NCBI GenBank assembly: GCA_944382025.1
Contig: CALWMQ010000009.1
Location: 1-16,972 of the forward strand
Length of the DNA stretch: 16,972 nt
Direction: 5' to 3'
Origin: an uncultured Clostridia bacterium
GTDB taxonomy: Bacteria > Bacillota > Clostridia > Oscillospirales > Acutalibacteraceae
Below the pieces are notes generated by a model, which was given only the letters and a program-made list of their open reading frames with translations, did no database searches and was not told the DNA's origin. The position numbers and the translations under genes were made by a program. Shown in pieces: positions 6,809-14,828 of this stretch (position 1 is its first letter; each line of letters opens with the position of its first letter).

Positions 6809-8758
6809 GTGACACCTGACAACACCAAATTATACGAAAAATATACGTCGGGCACTTCCACAGCAGCCGTGGAAAAACCGGCTGATAAGCCGGTCAGAAG
6901 GAAGCCTGGACGGCCTGCGGGACCTCGGGGGACAAACGCTCCCAACCGGGCCGAGAAAACCGATAGGGCTGCCCAACCAGTTAAAACCAGCGCCCCGGCC
7001 CCGGCATCCACTGCCGCTGCCCAGGGCAAGGATACCGCTCCCAAAACCAACCGGGGTTACCGGGGCCGTCCAAGAAAAAACAGTGTCCCTGCGGCGCCCG
7101 CTGTGCCGGTAAAGCTGACCATGCTGGGCGGTCTGAATGAGATCGGGAAAAATATTACCCTGTTTGAGTACGGCGATGACGCTTTCCTGATTGACTGCGG
7201 CATGGCATTCCCCGATGATGAGATGCTGGGCGTGGATATCGTTTTGCCGGATTTCACCTATGTAGAGAAAAACAAAGAGCGCATTAAGGGGATTGTGCTG
7301 ACCCACGGCCATGAGGACCATATCGGCGCGTTGCCGTATCTGCTGAAGCAGATGGATTTTCCTATTTACGGTACCAAACTGACCTTGGCCCTGGTGGACT
7401 CCAAGCTGAAGGAGCATGGCCTGTCCGGCAAGGTGAAGCTGAATGTGGTGGATGCCGGGGGGGTTATCCAATTCGGCCAGATTTCGGTGGAACTGATCCA
7501 TGTCAACCATTCCATTCCCGATGCCGTAGGCCTGGCAATTAAGACACCGCTGGGATATGTGGTGCATACCGGCGACTTTAAAATCGACTGTACCCCGATC
7601 ATGGGGAAAATGATGGACCTGGGACGCCTGGGGGAATTGGGCCGTACCGGTGTACTGGCCCTGCTGGCGGATTCCACTAACGCGGAACGCCCCGGATATA
7701 CCCCCAGTGAGCGGGTCGTAGGGGAAAGTTTTGCCAACCTGTTTAAAAAAGCGGAAAATAAACGGATTATTATTGCTACCTTCTCCTCCAACCTCCACCG
7801 CATCCAGCAGATCATTGATGCCGCCATGAAGGATGGACGTAAGGTAGCGGTTTCGGGGCGGAGCATGATTAACTTCGTCAGCATCGCCACGGAGCTGGGA
7901 TATCTCACCGTTCCGGAAGGAATCCTGATTGATATTGACCTGATTAACCGATATCCCAAGGACAAGATGACGATTATTACCACGGGCAGCCAGGGAGAAC
8001 CTATGTCGGCGCTGAGCCGTATGGCGTTTTCCGATCATCGGCAGGTGGAGGTAGGCCCGGACGATTATATCATTATTTCCGCCACCCCGATCCCAGGGAA
8101 TGAGAAAACGGTTGGCCGGGTAGTCAACGAACTGATGAAACGCGGCTGCGATGTGGTGTATGAAAAAATGTACGATGTCCACGTATCCGGCCACGCTTGC
8201 CAGGAAGAACTGAAAATTGTCCATGGACTGACCAGCCCTAAATTTTTCATTCCGGTTCACGGCGAGCAGAAACACATGCAGAAGCACGCCAATCTGGCCA
8301 AGTCTATGGGAATGAGCCCCAAGAACGTACTCATTCCCGATATTGGCAAAGTTATTGAGATTACCGCGGATAAAATGGAGGTCACCGGTACGGTTCCGGC
8401 TGGCCGGGTGCTGGTAGATGGCCTTGGAGTGGGCGATGTGGGCAGCATTGTGCTGCGGGACCGGAAGCATTTGGCGCAGGACGGGCTGATTGTGGTGGTT
8501 GCCACCATAGACCCGGCCATCGGCCAGGTGGTGGCTGGTCCGGATATCGTGTCCCGGGGGTTTGTCTATGTCCGGGAGGCGGAAAAGCTGATTGAGGACG
8601 CCCGGGCGATTGCCCAGCATGTGCTGGAGGAATGCTGCCGGGAGCATTCTTACGACTGGACAACGATGAAGTCCAAGGTTCGGGATGAATTGTCCCGGAT
8701 GCTGTTCCAGAAAACCAAGCGCAGCCCCATGATCCTTCCCGTTATCATGGATGTGTAA
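6809..8758 (+). CDS. rnj: Ribonuclease J
   Basis: RNase J is a metallo-beta-lactamase/beta-CASP nuclease with 5'-3' exo- and endonuclease activity that drives mRNA turnover and rRNA maturation. The zinc motif HGHEDH is at 166-171 (H166, H168, D170, H171). Further active-site motifs are HTGDFK (H253, D256), SGHACQEE (H462) and PVHGE (H484). The beta-CASP domain and the C-terminal RNase J domain are complete. The protein has 649 residues, roughly 90-100 longer than typical RNase J, because of a Pro/Ala/Arg/Lys-rich extension at 1-100 with the basic motifs KPGRPAG and RGRPRK. The GTG start at 6809 has TGGAGGAT 5-6 nt upstream. It is followed closely by gdpP and preceded by a possible attenuator. 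Identification is very secure; the role of the extension is unknown. Confidence 0.96.
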   Translation: MTPDNTKLYEKYTSGTSTAAVEKPADKPVRRKPGRPAGPRGTNAPNRAEKTDRAAQPVKTSAPAPASTAAAQGKDTAPKTNRGYRGRPRKNSVPAAPAVPVKLTMLGGLNEIGKNITLFEYGDDAFLIDCGMAFPDDEMLGVDIVLPDFTYVEKNKERIKGIVLTHGHEDHIGALPYLLKQMDFPIYGTKLTLALVDSKLKEHGLSGKVKLNVVDAGGVIQFGQISVELIHVNHSIPDAVGLAIKTPLGYVVHTGDFKIDCTPIMGKMMDLGRLGELGRTGVLALLADSTNAERPGYTPSERVVGESFANLFKKAENKRIIIATFSSNLHRIQQIIDAAMKDGRKVAVSGRSMINFVSIATELGYLTVPEGILIDIDLINRYPKDKMTIITTGSQGEPMSALSRMAFSDHRQVEVGPDDYIIISATPIPGNEKTVGRVVNELMKRGCDVVYEKMYDVHVSGHACQEELKIVHGLTSPKFFIPVHGEQKHMQKHANLAKSMGMSPKNVLIPDIGKVIEITADKMEVTGTVPAGRVLVDGLGVGDVGSIVLRDRKHLAQDGLIVVVATIDPAIGQVVAGPDIVSRGFVYVREAEKLIEDARAIAQHVLEECCREHSYDWTTMKSKVRDELSRMLFQKTKRSPMILPVIMDV

Positions 8759-8773
8759 GGTGGTCGTATTATC

Positions 8774-10816
8774 ATGGCCCTTCGGAGGAAGGGCGGAAGG
8801 GTTAGGCTGAAGGCAATGAAGAAAGGCAAACTTTGGAGCATATCTCCGGTTGTGGTGCTTTTAGCGGCAGCGCTGGTGGTGTCCACCGGCGCTACCTTCT
8901 TTCTCAACCGTACGGTTTTCTATGTGGAGGCCGTATTGGTTGTGTTCACGCTGGGGTTCGGCGTTTGGCGGTTTGCCGGGCTGAAACGGGATATCCACCG
9001 GTATCTCATGCGGATTTCCGGTCAGCTGGATCAGACCAGTCAGGATGCCTTGGCGTCGTTTCCGTTGCCGGTGGCGGTAGGCTCCTCTCAGGGAGAAGTC
9101 CTGTGGTATAATGATTCCTTCCGTAACCAGGTACTGGACGGAACCGATGCCTTCGGCGACCCTCTGGAAACCATTATGGGAAATCTGAAGATCAAAGAGC
9201 TGCAGAAGAAACGGTTTGTGGATATTCAGGTATTATGCCGCAGCTATACGGTCTATATCAGCCCGGTGCGTGTACGGGAAAGCACTCTCTATATTCTCTA
9301 TTACATCGATAATACCCGGCTCAAGGAAATTGCGGAAGAATATGCCTTGAGCCGTCCGGCTGTCATGATGGTGTACATAGACAATATTGAGGAGGTTATG
9401 CAGAACATCCGGGACAGCGAACGGGCTCAGATCACTGGCCGGGTAGAAACCATTCTGGAAAACTGGATAGGGTCCACAACCGGGATTTTACGGAAATATG
9501 GATCAGACCGGTTTATGATTATTCTGGAACAGCGGCATTTGGATGGGATTATCGAAGGAAAATTTGATATTTTGGATCGGGTAAGAGCCATCCAGACCAG
9601 CGACCATATCAGTGTGACCTTATCAATCGGTGTTGGGCAGGGGGAAACCCTCAAAGAGTCGGAAGATCTGGCCCGGCAAGCGATTGAGATGGCCCTGGGC
9701 CGAGGAGGCGATCAGGCGGCGGTCAAAACCAAAAACGGTTTTGATTTTTACGGCGGCGTGTCCAAAGGCGTGGAAAAACGGACCAAAGTCCGTACCCGTG
9801 TGGTGGCATCCGCCCTGCAGGAACTGGTGGCGGGAAGCGAGAACGTGCTGGTTATGGGGCATCGGTTTTCGGATCTGGACTGCCTGGGTTCGGCCGTAGG
9901 GATGGCGGCCGCTATCCGGAATCTGGGAAAACCAGCCTATGTGGTGACACAAAGGGATAAAACCCTGGCCCGGGAACTGATGGAACGGTATGATAAAGCA
10001 GACCGGTCGGATATGTTTATCGAACCGGATACCGCTATGAATTATCTTTCCAGGAAGACGCTGCTGATTGTTACCGATACCCATAATCCGAATATGCTGG
10101 ATTGGCCGCCCCTGTACCAGAGGGCGGAGACGGTAGTGGTCATTGACCATCATCGGAAAATGGTGGAGCATATTGATAACGCTGTGATTTTTTATCACGA
10201 ACCCTATTCCAGCTCAGCATCTGAAATGGTGGCTGAACTGGTTCAGTACATGGGACAGAACAGCATTACCCGGCTGGAAGCGGAAGCCCTGCTGGCCGGC
10301 ATTATGCTGGATACCCGCAGCTTTGTCATGAAGGCCGGGGTGCGTACCTTTGAGGCGGCGGCGTACCTTCGCCGTCAGGGGGCGGATACGGTAGAGGTGA
10401 AGCGGATGTTTTCGGAAAGCGCCGCCACCTACCGGAAAAAAGCGGATATTATCAGCCGGGCGGAACTGTATAAGCATACAGCGATCGCCTGCGATACGGG
10501 AGGCGGGCAGGACATCCGGATCGCCGCCGCCCAGGCAGCCGATGAACTTCTGTCTATTAAGGGTGTGGATGCTTCGTTTACCCTGTTTGAAGAGAATGGA
10601 GGAATCAATATATCCGCCCGCTCTCTGGGGAATTTTAATGTCCAGCTGGTTATGGAAGCCATTGGGGGCGGCGGGCATCTCACTATGGCCGGCGCTTACC
10701 TTAAGGAGAAGAGCATGGAACAGGCTCGTGAGCTCCTGGTACGGGCCATTGACGCCCATTTGGAGGAACGGGAACGTTCCCTGCAGGTACAGTTGACACA
10801 GAGTGACCGTATATAA
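8774..10816 (+). CDS. gdpP: Cyclic-di-AMP phosphodiesterase GdpP
   Basis: GdpP (YybT) degrades c-di-AMP, which controls osmolyte and potassium balance and cell wall stress. The 680-residue protein has the standard layout. Two membrane helices lie at about 25-44 and 48-68, followed by a PAS-like domain at 85-170 and a degenerate GGDEF domain whose signature reads GSDRF (243-247). The DHH domain carries H363, D367, D369, D435 and DHHR at 458-461, and the DHHA1 end has GGGGH at 631-635. All expected metal ligands are present. The ATG at 8774 has AAGGTGGT 9-10 nt upstream and lies 15 nt after the rnj stop. An internal ATG at 8816 is a possible alternative. It sits directly before rplI and dnaB, as in Bacillus. 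Confidence 0.96.
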   Translation: MALRRKGGRVRLKAMKKGKLWSISPVVVLLAAALVVSTGATFFLNRTVFYVEAVLVVFTLGFGVWRFAGLKRDIHRYLMRISGQLDQTSQDALASFPLPVAVGSSQGEVLWYNDSFRNQVLDGTDAFGDPLETIMGNLKIKELQKKRFVDIQVLCRSYTVYISPVRVRESTLYILYYIDNTRLKEIAEEYALSRPAVMMVYIDNIEEVMQNIRDSERAQITGRVETILENWIGSTTGILRKYGSDRFMIILEQRHLDGIIEGKFDILDRVRAIQTSDHISVTLSIGVGQGETLKESEDLARQAIEMALGRGGDQAAVKTKNGFDFYGGVSKGVEKRTKVRTRVVASALQELVAGSENVLVMGHRFSDLDCLGSAVGMAAAIRNLGKPAYVVTQRDKTLARELMERYDKADRSDMFIEPDTAMNYLSRKTLLIVTDTHNPNMLDWPPLYQRAETVVVIDHHRKMVEHIDNAVIFYHEPYSSSASEMVAELVQYMGQNSITRLEAEALLAGIMLDTRSFVMKAGVRTFEAAAYLRRQGADTVEVKRMFSESAATYRKKADIISRAELYKHTAIACDTGGGQDIRIAAAQAADELLSIKGVDASFTLFEENGGINISARSLGNFNVQLVMEAIGGGGHLTMAGAYLKEKSMEQARELLVRAIDAHLEERERSLQVQLTQSDRI

Positions 10817-10852
10817 TTTCATTTAGATATATTCAGAAAGGCGGAAATTATT

Positions 10853-11293
10853 ATGAAAGTGATCTTAAAGGAAGATGTCAAGGGGCAGGGCAAAAAAGGG
10901 GAGTTAATCAATGCATCTGACGGCTATGCCCGTAATTTTCTGCTGCCCCGGGGGCTGGCGATACCGGCGGATGCCCAGGCTATGAATGACCTGAAAAACA
11001 AAGAGGAAGCGGCTAAGCATCGTCTGGCGGTGGAAAAGCAGGAAGCCGAGGCGGCGGCGGCCAAACTGACGGGGAAAACGCTGAAACTGACTGCCCGTGC
11101 GGGACAGGGAGGAAAGCTGTTCGGTTCGGTTACCACCAAAGAGGTGGCTGAAGAATTGAAAAAGCAATTCCAACTGGATGTGGACAAACGGAAAATCGTG
11201 ATGGCGGATATTAAAGCGTTCGGCTCCTACGAGGCGGAAATCAAGCTGCCCCAGGGCATTTCCGCCAAAATGACTGTGATGGTCAGCGAATAA
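10853..11293 (+). CDS. rplI: 50S ribosomal protein L9
   Basis: L9 binds 23S rRNA with its N-terminal domain and reaches out from the ribosome on a long helix, helping keep reading frame and limit collisions. The 146-residue length is normal. The N-terminal domain shows the family signature GKKGELINASDGYARNFLLP. It is followed by a charged Ala/Glu/Lys-rich helix (about 50-80) and the C-terminal domain with GKLFGSVT. A ribosome binding site (AAAGGCGG) precedes the ATG. It lies 36 nt after gdpP and 25 nt before dnaB, so translation is likely coordinated within one transcript. Confidence 0.98.
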   Translation: MKVILKEDVKGQGKKGELINASDGYARNFLLPRGLAIPADAQAMNDLKNKEEAAKHRLAVEKQEAEAAAAKLTGKTLKLTARAGQGGKLFGSVTTKEVAEELKKQFQLDVDKRKIVMADIKAFGSYEAEIKLPQGISAKMTVMVSE

Positions 11294-11318
11294 TCCGTTC
11301 TTGAAGGAGTAAAATACC

Positions 11319-12674
11319 ATGCCGGAAAACACCTCGTATTCGGAACTGAATTTACCGTACAGCCTGGAAGCGGAGCAGGCGGTGCTGGGGGCTATCCTGA
11401 TTGAACCGGACAGCATCAATCAGGTGGCTGATGTCCTGCGCGCCGACCACTTCTATCTGCCGGAACATCAGGCTATATACCGGGTTATGAGCACGAAAAT
11501 GATGGAATCCCAGACCATTGATTTTGTCACCGTGCTGGAAGCCTTGAAAAACGAGAGCTTCTTTTCCGGCGAGGAGGGGAAAAGCTATCTTTTAAAGCTG
11601 GCTCAAATTGTACCTTCCATATCCAATATTGTTAATTATGCCCGGATTGTCCGAGAAAAATATGATGTCCGGTGCCTCATACACGCCGCCCGGGAAATCA
11701 TGGATGACGCCATGGATCCTGGTATGGATGCCGCCATGTTGTTGGATTCCGCAGAACAGAAGATATACGAGATCCGGCAGGGAAAGCAGCAGGGCGGGCT
11801 GATTCCCATACAGGAGGTACTGGCCAGCAACTATGAAATTTTTAATAAACTCAATTCCGATCAGCGTGACCAATATGTGGGTATCCCCTCCGGCATCAGC
11901 GCCCTGGACGAGATCACTACAGGGCTGAACAAGTCAGATATGATCATCGTGGGAGCCCGTCCCGGTATGGGGAAAACCAGTTTTGCCCTGAATATCGCCC
12001 GCAATGTGGCGGTACAGCAGAACCGAACAGTAGCCTTTTTTAATCTGGAAATGTCCCGGGAACAGATGGTCAACCGTTTACTGTCCTCTGAGGCCCGGGT
12101 TTCCAGCAAGAAACTCCGGGTAGGAAATTTGACGCCAGACGAGTGGAGCCGGATAGCCTTCGCGTCCAGCGTGCTGTGCAAGGCACCTATTTATCTGGAT
12201 GACACCGCCAGCATCACCGTCCCTGAAATGAAAGCCCGTCTCCGTCGTTTGAAAAATGTGGGGTTTGTAATTATCGACTATCTGCAGTTAATGAAATCCC
12301 CCAGGCGGATTGATAACCGGGTACAGGAAGTTACCGAGATTACCCGGGGCTTGAAAGTGATGGCTAAGGAATTGAATATTCCGATAATGGTGTGTGCCCA
12401 GCTGGCCCGTACCACCGAAAAACAAGCTAACCATCGTCCGGCGCTGGCGGATTTGCGGGAATCCGGTTCGATTGAGCAGGATGCCGACCAAGTGTTGTTT
12501 CTGTATCGGGATGAGTATTATAAAAATGAAAAAGATGACCCATCCTCAGTGGAGATGGGAACCTCAGAGGTCATTGTCGCCAAAAACCGCCATGGGGAAC
12601 TGGGTACTGTGAAACTCGCCTGGCAAGGAGAATTTACCCAGTTTACCTCTCTTGAACTCCACCGGAGCGAGTAA
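11319..12674 (+). CDS. dnaB: Replicative DNA helicase DnaB
   Basis: This is the hexameric helicase that unwinds DNA at the replication fork (called DnaC in Bacillus). The 451-residue protein has the N-terminal collar domain (about 10-115) and a RecA-like motor. Walker A is GARPGMGKT at 212-220 and Walker B ends in IIDYLQL with D320. The catalytic Glu lies in NLEMS, and the arginine-finger region reads KNRHGELG near the C-terminus. No intein is present. An AAGGAGT ribosome binding site lies 8 nt before the ATG. It closes the rnj-gdpP-rplI-dnaB run; a 134-bp gap without an obvious terminator or strong promoter separates it from tilS. Confidence 0.98.
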   Translation: MPENTSYSELNLPYSLEAEQAVLGAILIEPDSINQVADVLRADHFYLPEHQAIYRVMSTKMMESQTIDFVTVLEALKNESFFSGEEGKSYLLKLAQIVPSISNIVNYARIVREKYDVRCLIHAAREIMDDAMDPGMDAAMLLDSAEQKIYEIRQGKQQGGLIPIQEVLASNYEIFNKLNSDQRDQYVGIPSGISALDEITTGLNKSDMIIVGARPGMGKTSFALNIARNVAVQQNRTVAFFNLEMSREQMVNRLLSSEARVSSKKLRVGNLTPDEWSRIAFASSVLCKAPIYLDDTASITVPEMKARLRRLKNVGFVIIDYLQLMKSPRRIDNRVQEVTEITRGLKVMAKELNIPIMVCAQLARTTEKQANHRPALADLRESGSIEQDADQVLFLYRDEYYKNEKDDPSSVEMGTSEVIVAKNRHGELGTVKLAWQGEFTQFTSLELHRSE

Positions 12675-12808
12675 GGCAAGAAAGTGAAAGATAAAGACTG
12701 ACGGTGATGGGATGTAAACCGTGGGTTATTTCTATGCTGCAAAGGCTTGTTTATAGATGATGCATTTTTCCTCAGCCCATTTCCAAAGAGAATAGGGAAG
12801 GAACCGAC

Positions 12809-14197
12809 ATGGATGTAAAAGTAAAAGCCCTTACAACAATACAACAGGATCAGATGCTGTTGCCGGGGGATGCGGTACTGGTGGCCCTGTCCGGGGGCGC
12901 CGATTCGGTAGCCCTTCTCCATGTGTTGCTGTCCCTGAAGGAGGATCTGGAACTGGGGAAGATCGCAGCGCTCCATATGAATCACCTGCTCCGGGGCGAA
13001 GAAGCGGATCGGGATGAGAATTTTGTCAGGAATGTGTGTGAAACATGGAAAATTCCATTGACGGTGATCCGCAGGGATGTGGCGCAGCTGGCTGGAAAGC
13101 ATGGAAAAGGAATAGAGGAAACCGGTCGGGAGGTGCGCTATGCCGCCTTGGAGGAAGCCGCCGAAAGAATGGGAAAACACTGCCGTATCGCTACGGCTCA
13201 TACCCTGAGTGATAATATAGAGACGGTGCTGCTCCATGTGTGCCGTGGATGCGGGCTTCATGGATTGACTGGGATTCCCCCGGTGCGCGGACGGATTATC
13301 CGTCCGCTTTTGCGTTGTTCCCGGGCGGAGATAGAGGAATATTGCCGGGTACATCATCTGGAATTTGTGACGGACAGTACGAATGGGGATGAGAAGTATA
13401 CCCGTAACCGGATCCGGTTGCGTATAGTTCCGGAACTTTACAGCATCAATCCTCAGTTTGATACCGCTGTGAACCGAATGATCCGCCGCGCAGCCGAGGC
13501 GGACAGCCTGGTCAATGAATTGGCTGAGCAGGCCCTGCGGGAAGCCGCTGGTTCGTCAGGAGGATATAAACGGGCCTTATTAGCCAGGCAGCCCCAGGCG
13601 GTCAAGACAGCCGCTTTACATCGGGCCGCCGGGTCGGCAGGCGCTGCGGCCGAGGACTGGCACATCGACCAATTGGACAAGCTTCTGTCTAAAGAAGGCA
13701 GCCTTACGCTTCCAGGAAAAGTACAGGCGGAATCCATTGGCGAATGGCTGTTTTTTCGTCCGTGTGAAACAAAAAAAGCAAACGGTATGATGAACAGTGT
13801 GCCAGAAACAGAGGTTATTCCGGGTCGGGAATATGACATTTGTAATAGAAAATTTCAATTTTCACTTTGTTCTTTGGGAAAAGTGGAAAAGGGAGAATTT
13901 GTTCACAAAAAATACTTAAAAAATGCACTGGATTATGATAAACTATGCGGTAGATTGACTATAGGGATCAGAAAACCTGGGGACGCCTATCATCCCGCGG
14001 GACGCAAAGCGGGGAAATCTCTAAAAAAACTGTTTAACGAGGCCCATATTCCTCTGGAAGAACGGCAAAAAATACCGGTTATAAGAGATGAAAAAGGGAT
14101 TGTACTGATACCCGGATTTGGCTGTGACCAGCGGACTGCTCCTGATGGAGAAACCAAATGTTTGCTGATTTGCCGTACGGATTCTGAAGGATATTAA
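12809..14197 (+). CDS. tilS: tRNA(Ile)-lysidine synthetase
   Basis: TilS attaches lysine to the wobble cytidine of the CAU-anticodon isoleucine tRNA so that it reads AUA; it is essential in most bacteria. The 462-residue protein begins with an N-type ATP pyrophosphatase domain whose PP-loop is SGGADS at residues 28-33. HMNHLLRGEEAD and RYAALEEAA follow as usual. The middle domain and the C-terminal domain (RKPGDAYHPAGRKAGKSLKKLF) complete the bacterial two-part architecture. A GAAGGA ribosome binding site lies 7 nt before the ATG. A stretch at about 13750-13960 is visibly more AT-rich than the rest of the gene. It heads the tilS-hpt-ftsH group common in Firmicutes. Confidence 0.96.
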   Translation: MDVKVKALTTIQQDQMLLPGDAVLVALSGGADSVALLHVLLSLKEDLELGKIAALHMNHLLRGEEADRDENFVRNVCETWKIPLTVIRRDVAQLAGKHGKGIEETGREVRYAALEEAAERMGKHCRIATAHTLSDNIETVLLHVCRGCGLHGLTGIPPVRGRIIRPLLRCSRAEIEEYCRVHHLEFVTDSTNGDEKYTRNRIRLRIVPELYSINPQFDTAVNRMIRRAAEADSLVNELAEQALREAAGSSGGYKRALLARQPQAVKTAALHRAAGSAGAAAEDWHIDQLDKLLSKEGSLTLPGKVQAESIGEWLFFRPCETKKANGMMNSVPETEVIPGREYDICNRKFQFSLCSLGKVEKGEFVHKKYLKNALDYDKLCGRLTIGIRKPGDAYHPAGRKAGKSLKKLFNEAHIPLEERQKIPVIRDEKGIVLIPGFGCDQRTAPDGETKCLLICRTDSEGY

Positions 14198-14222
14198 GCT
14201 GTAGAGAGGATGGAACCGACTG

Positions 14223-14792
14223 GTGGCGAGGGTAGAGAAGGCAGCGACACACACTATGGACGAGGATATTGCGGAAATTTTGTTTACGGAAGAAAAAATT
14301 GCCTCTATTGTCCGGAATATGGGACGGCAAATCAGTGAAGATTATAGGGGTAAGAATCTGTTCATGGTCAGTGTGCTGAAAGGGTCGCTGATCTTTATGG
14401 CGGATTTGATGCGGGCCATAGATATCCCGTGTTCGATTGATTTCCTATCGGTATCCAGTTACGGAAATGGAACGGTCAGCTCCGGCGAGGTACGAATCCT
14501 CAAGGATCTGGACAGTTCCCTGGAAGGAAAGGATCTGTTGATTGTAGAGGATATTTTGGATTCGGGCGCCACTTTATCCTTCCTTTTAAAGAACCTGGAA
14601 GCCCGCCGGCCGGCCAGTATCCGGCTGTGTACCTTCCTGGATAAGCCTGAACGCCGCAAAGTGGAGATCCATCCCGACTATGTGGGCGCCGAGGTCCCGG
14701 ATAAATTCATTGTAGGATATGGACTGGATTATGCGGAAAAATACCGGAATCTGCCCTATATCGGTGTCCTGAAACCGGAAATTTATGTGTGA
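14223..14792 (+). CDS. hpt: Hypoxanthine phosphoribosyltransferase
   Basis: This purine salvage enzyme turns hypoxanthine or guanine plus PRPP into IMP or GMP. The PRPP-binding motif is LLIVEDILDSGATL at about 105-118, with the E109/D110 acidic pair. VLKGSLIFMADL near 51-62 and the C-terminal DKFIVGYGLDYAEKYRNLPYIGVL are typical of the bacterial family. The 189-residue reading uses GTG at 14223, 25 nt after tilS, with GAGAGGA upstream at a rather long spacing (12 nt). A start at ATG 14256 (residue 12) is also plausible and would give about the usual 178 residues. In Bacillus the product also binds FtsH-linked regulation through tilS-hpt coupling; that cannot be judged here. Confidence 0.95.
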   Translation: MARVEKAATHTMDEDIAEILFTEEKIASIVRNMGRQISEDYRGKNLFMVSVLKGSLIFMADLMRAIDIPCSIDFLSVSSYGNGTVSSGEVRILKDLDSSLEGKDLLIVEDILDSGATLSFLLKNLEARRPASIRLCTFLDKPERRKVEIHPDYVGAEVPDKFIVGYGLDYAEKYRNLPYIGVLKPEIYV

Positions 14793-14828
14793 CCGGTTCT
14801 ATCCTACCAACAAGGAGTGTGAATATAA

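Noticed and set aside
6830..8647. Long minus-strand open frame of 605 codons opposite rnj
   Set aside because: It lies fully antisense to a secure RNase J gene, is rich in His/Gln/Pro as expected of a mirror frame, and has no recognisable domains.
10793..10817. TTGACA and TATAAT before rplI
   Set aside because: Both hexamers are perfect, but the spacer is only 13 bp, too short for a sigma-A promoter, and they lie in the gdpP coding end.
12675..12808. Possible promoter or small RNA in the dnaB-tilS gap
   Set aside because: I found no well-spaced hexamers, stable hairpin or terminator; nothing supports a feature beyond a spacer.
13750..13960. AT-rich patch in tilS as a sign of transferred DNA or an internal promoter
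   Set aside because: The reading frame and TilS domain pattern continue through it and no well-spaced promoter hexamers were found.
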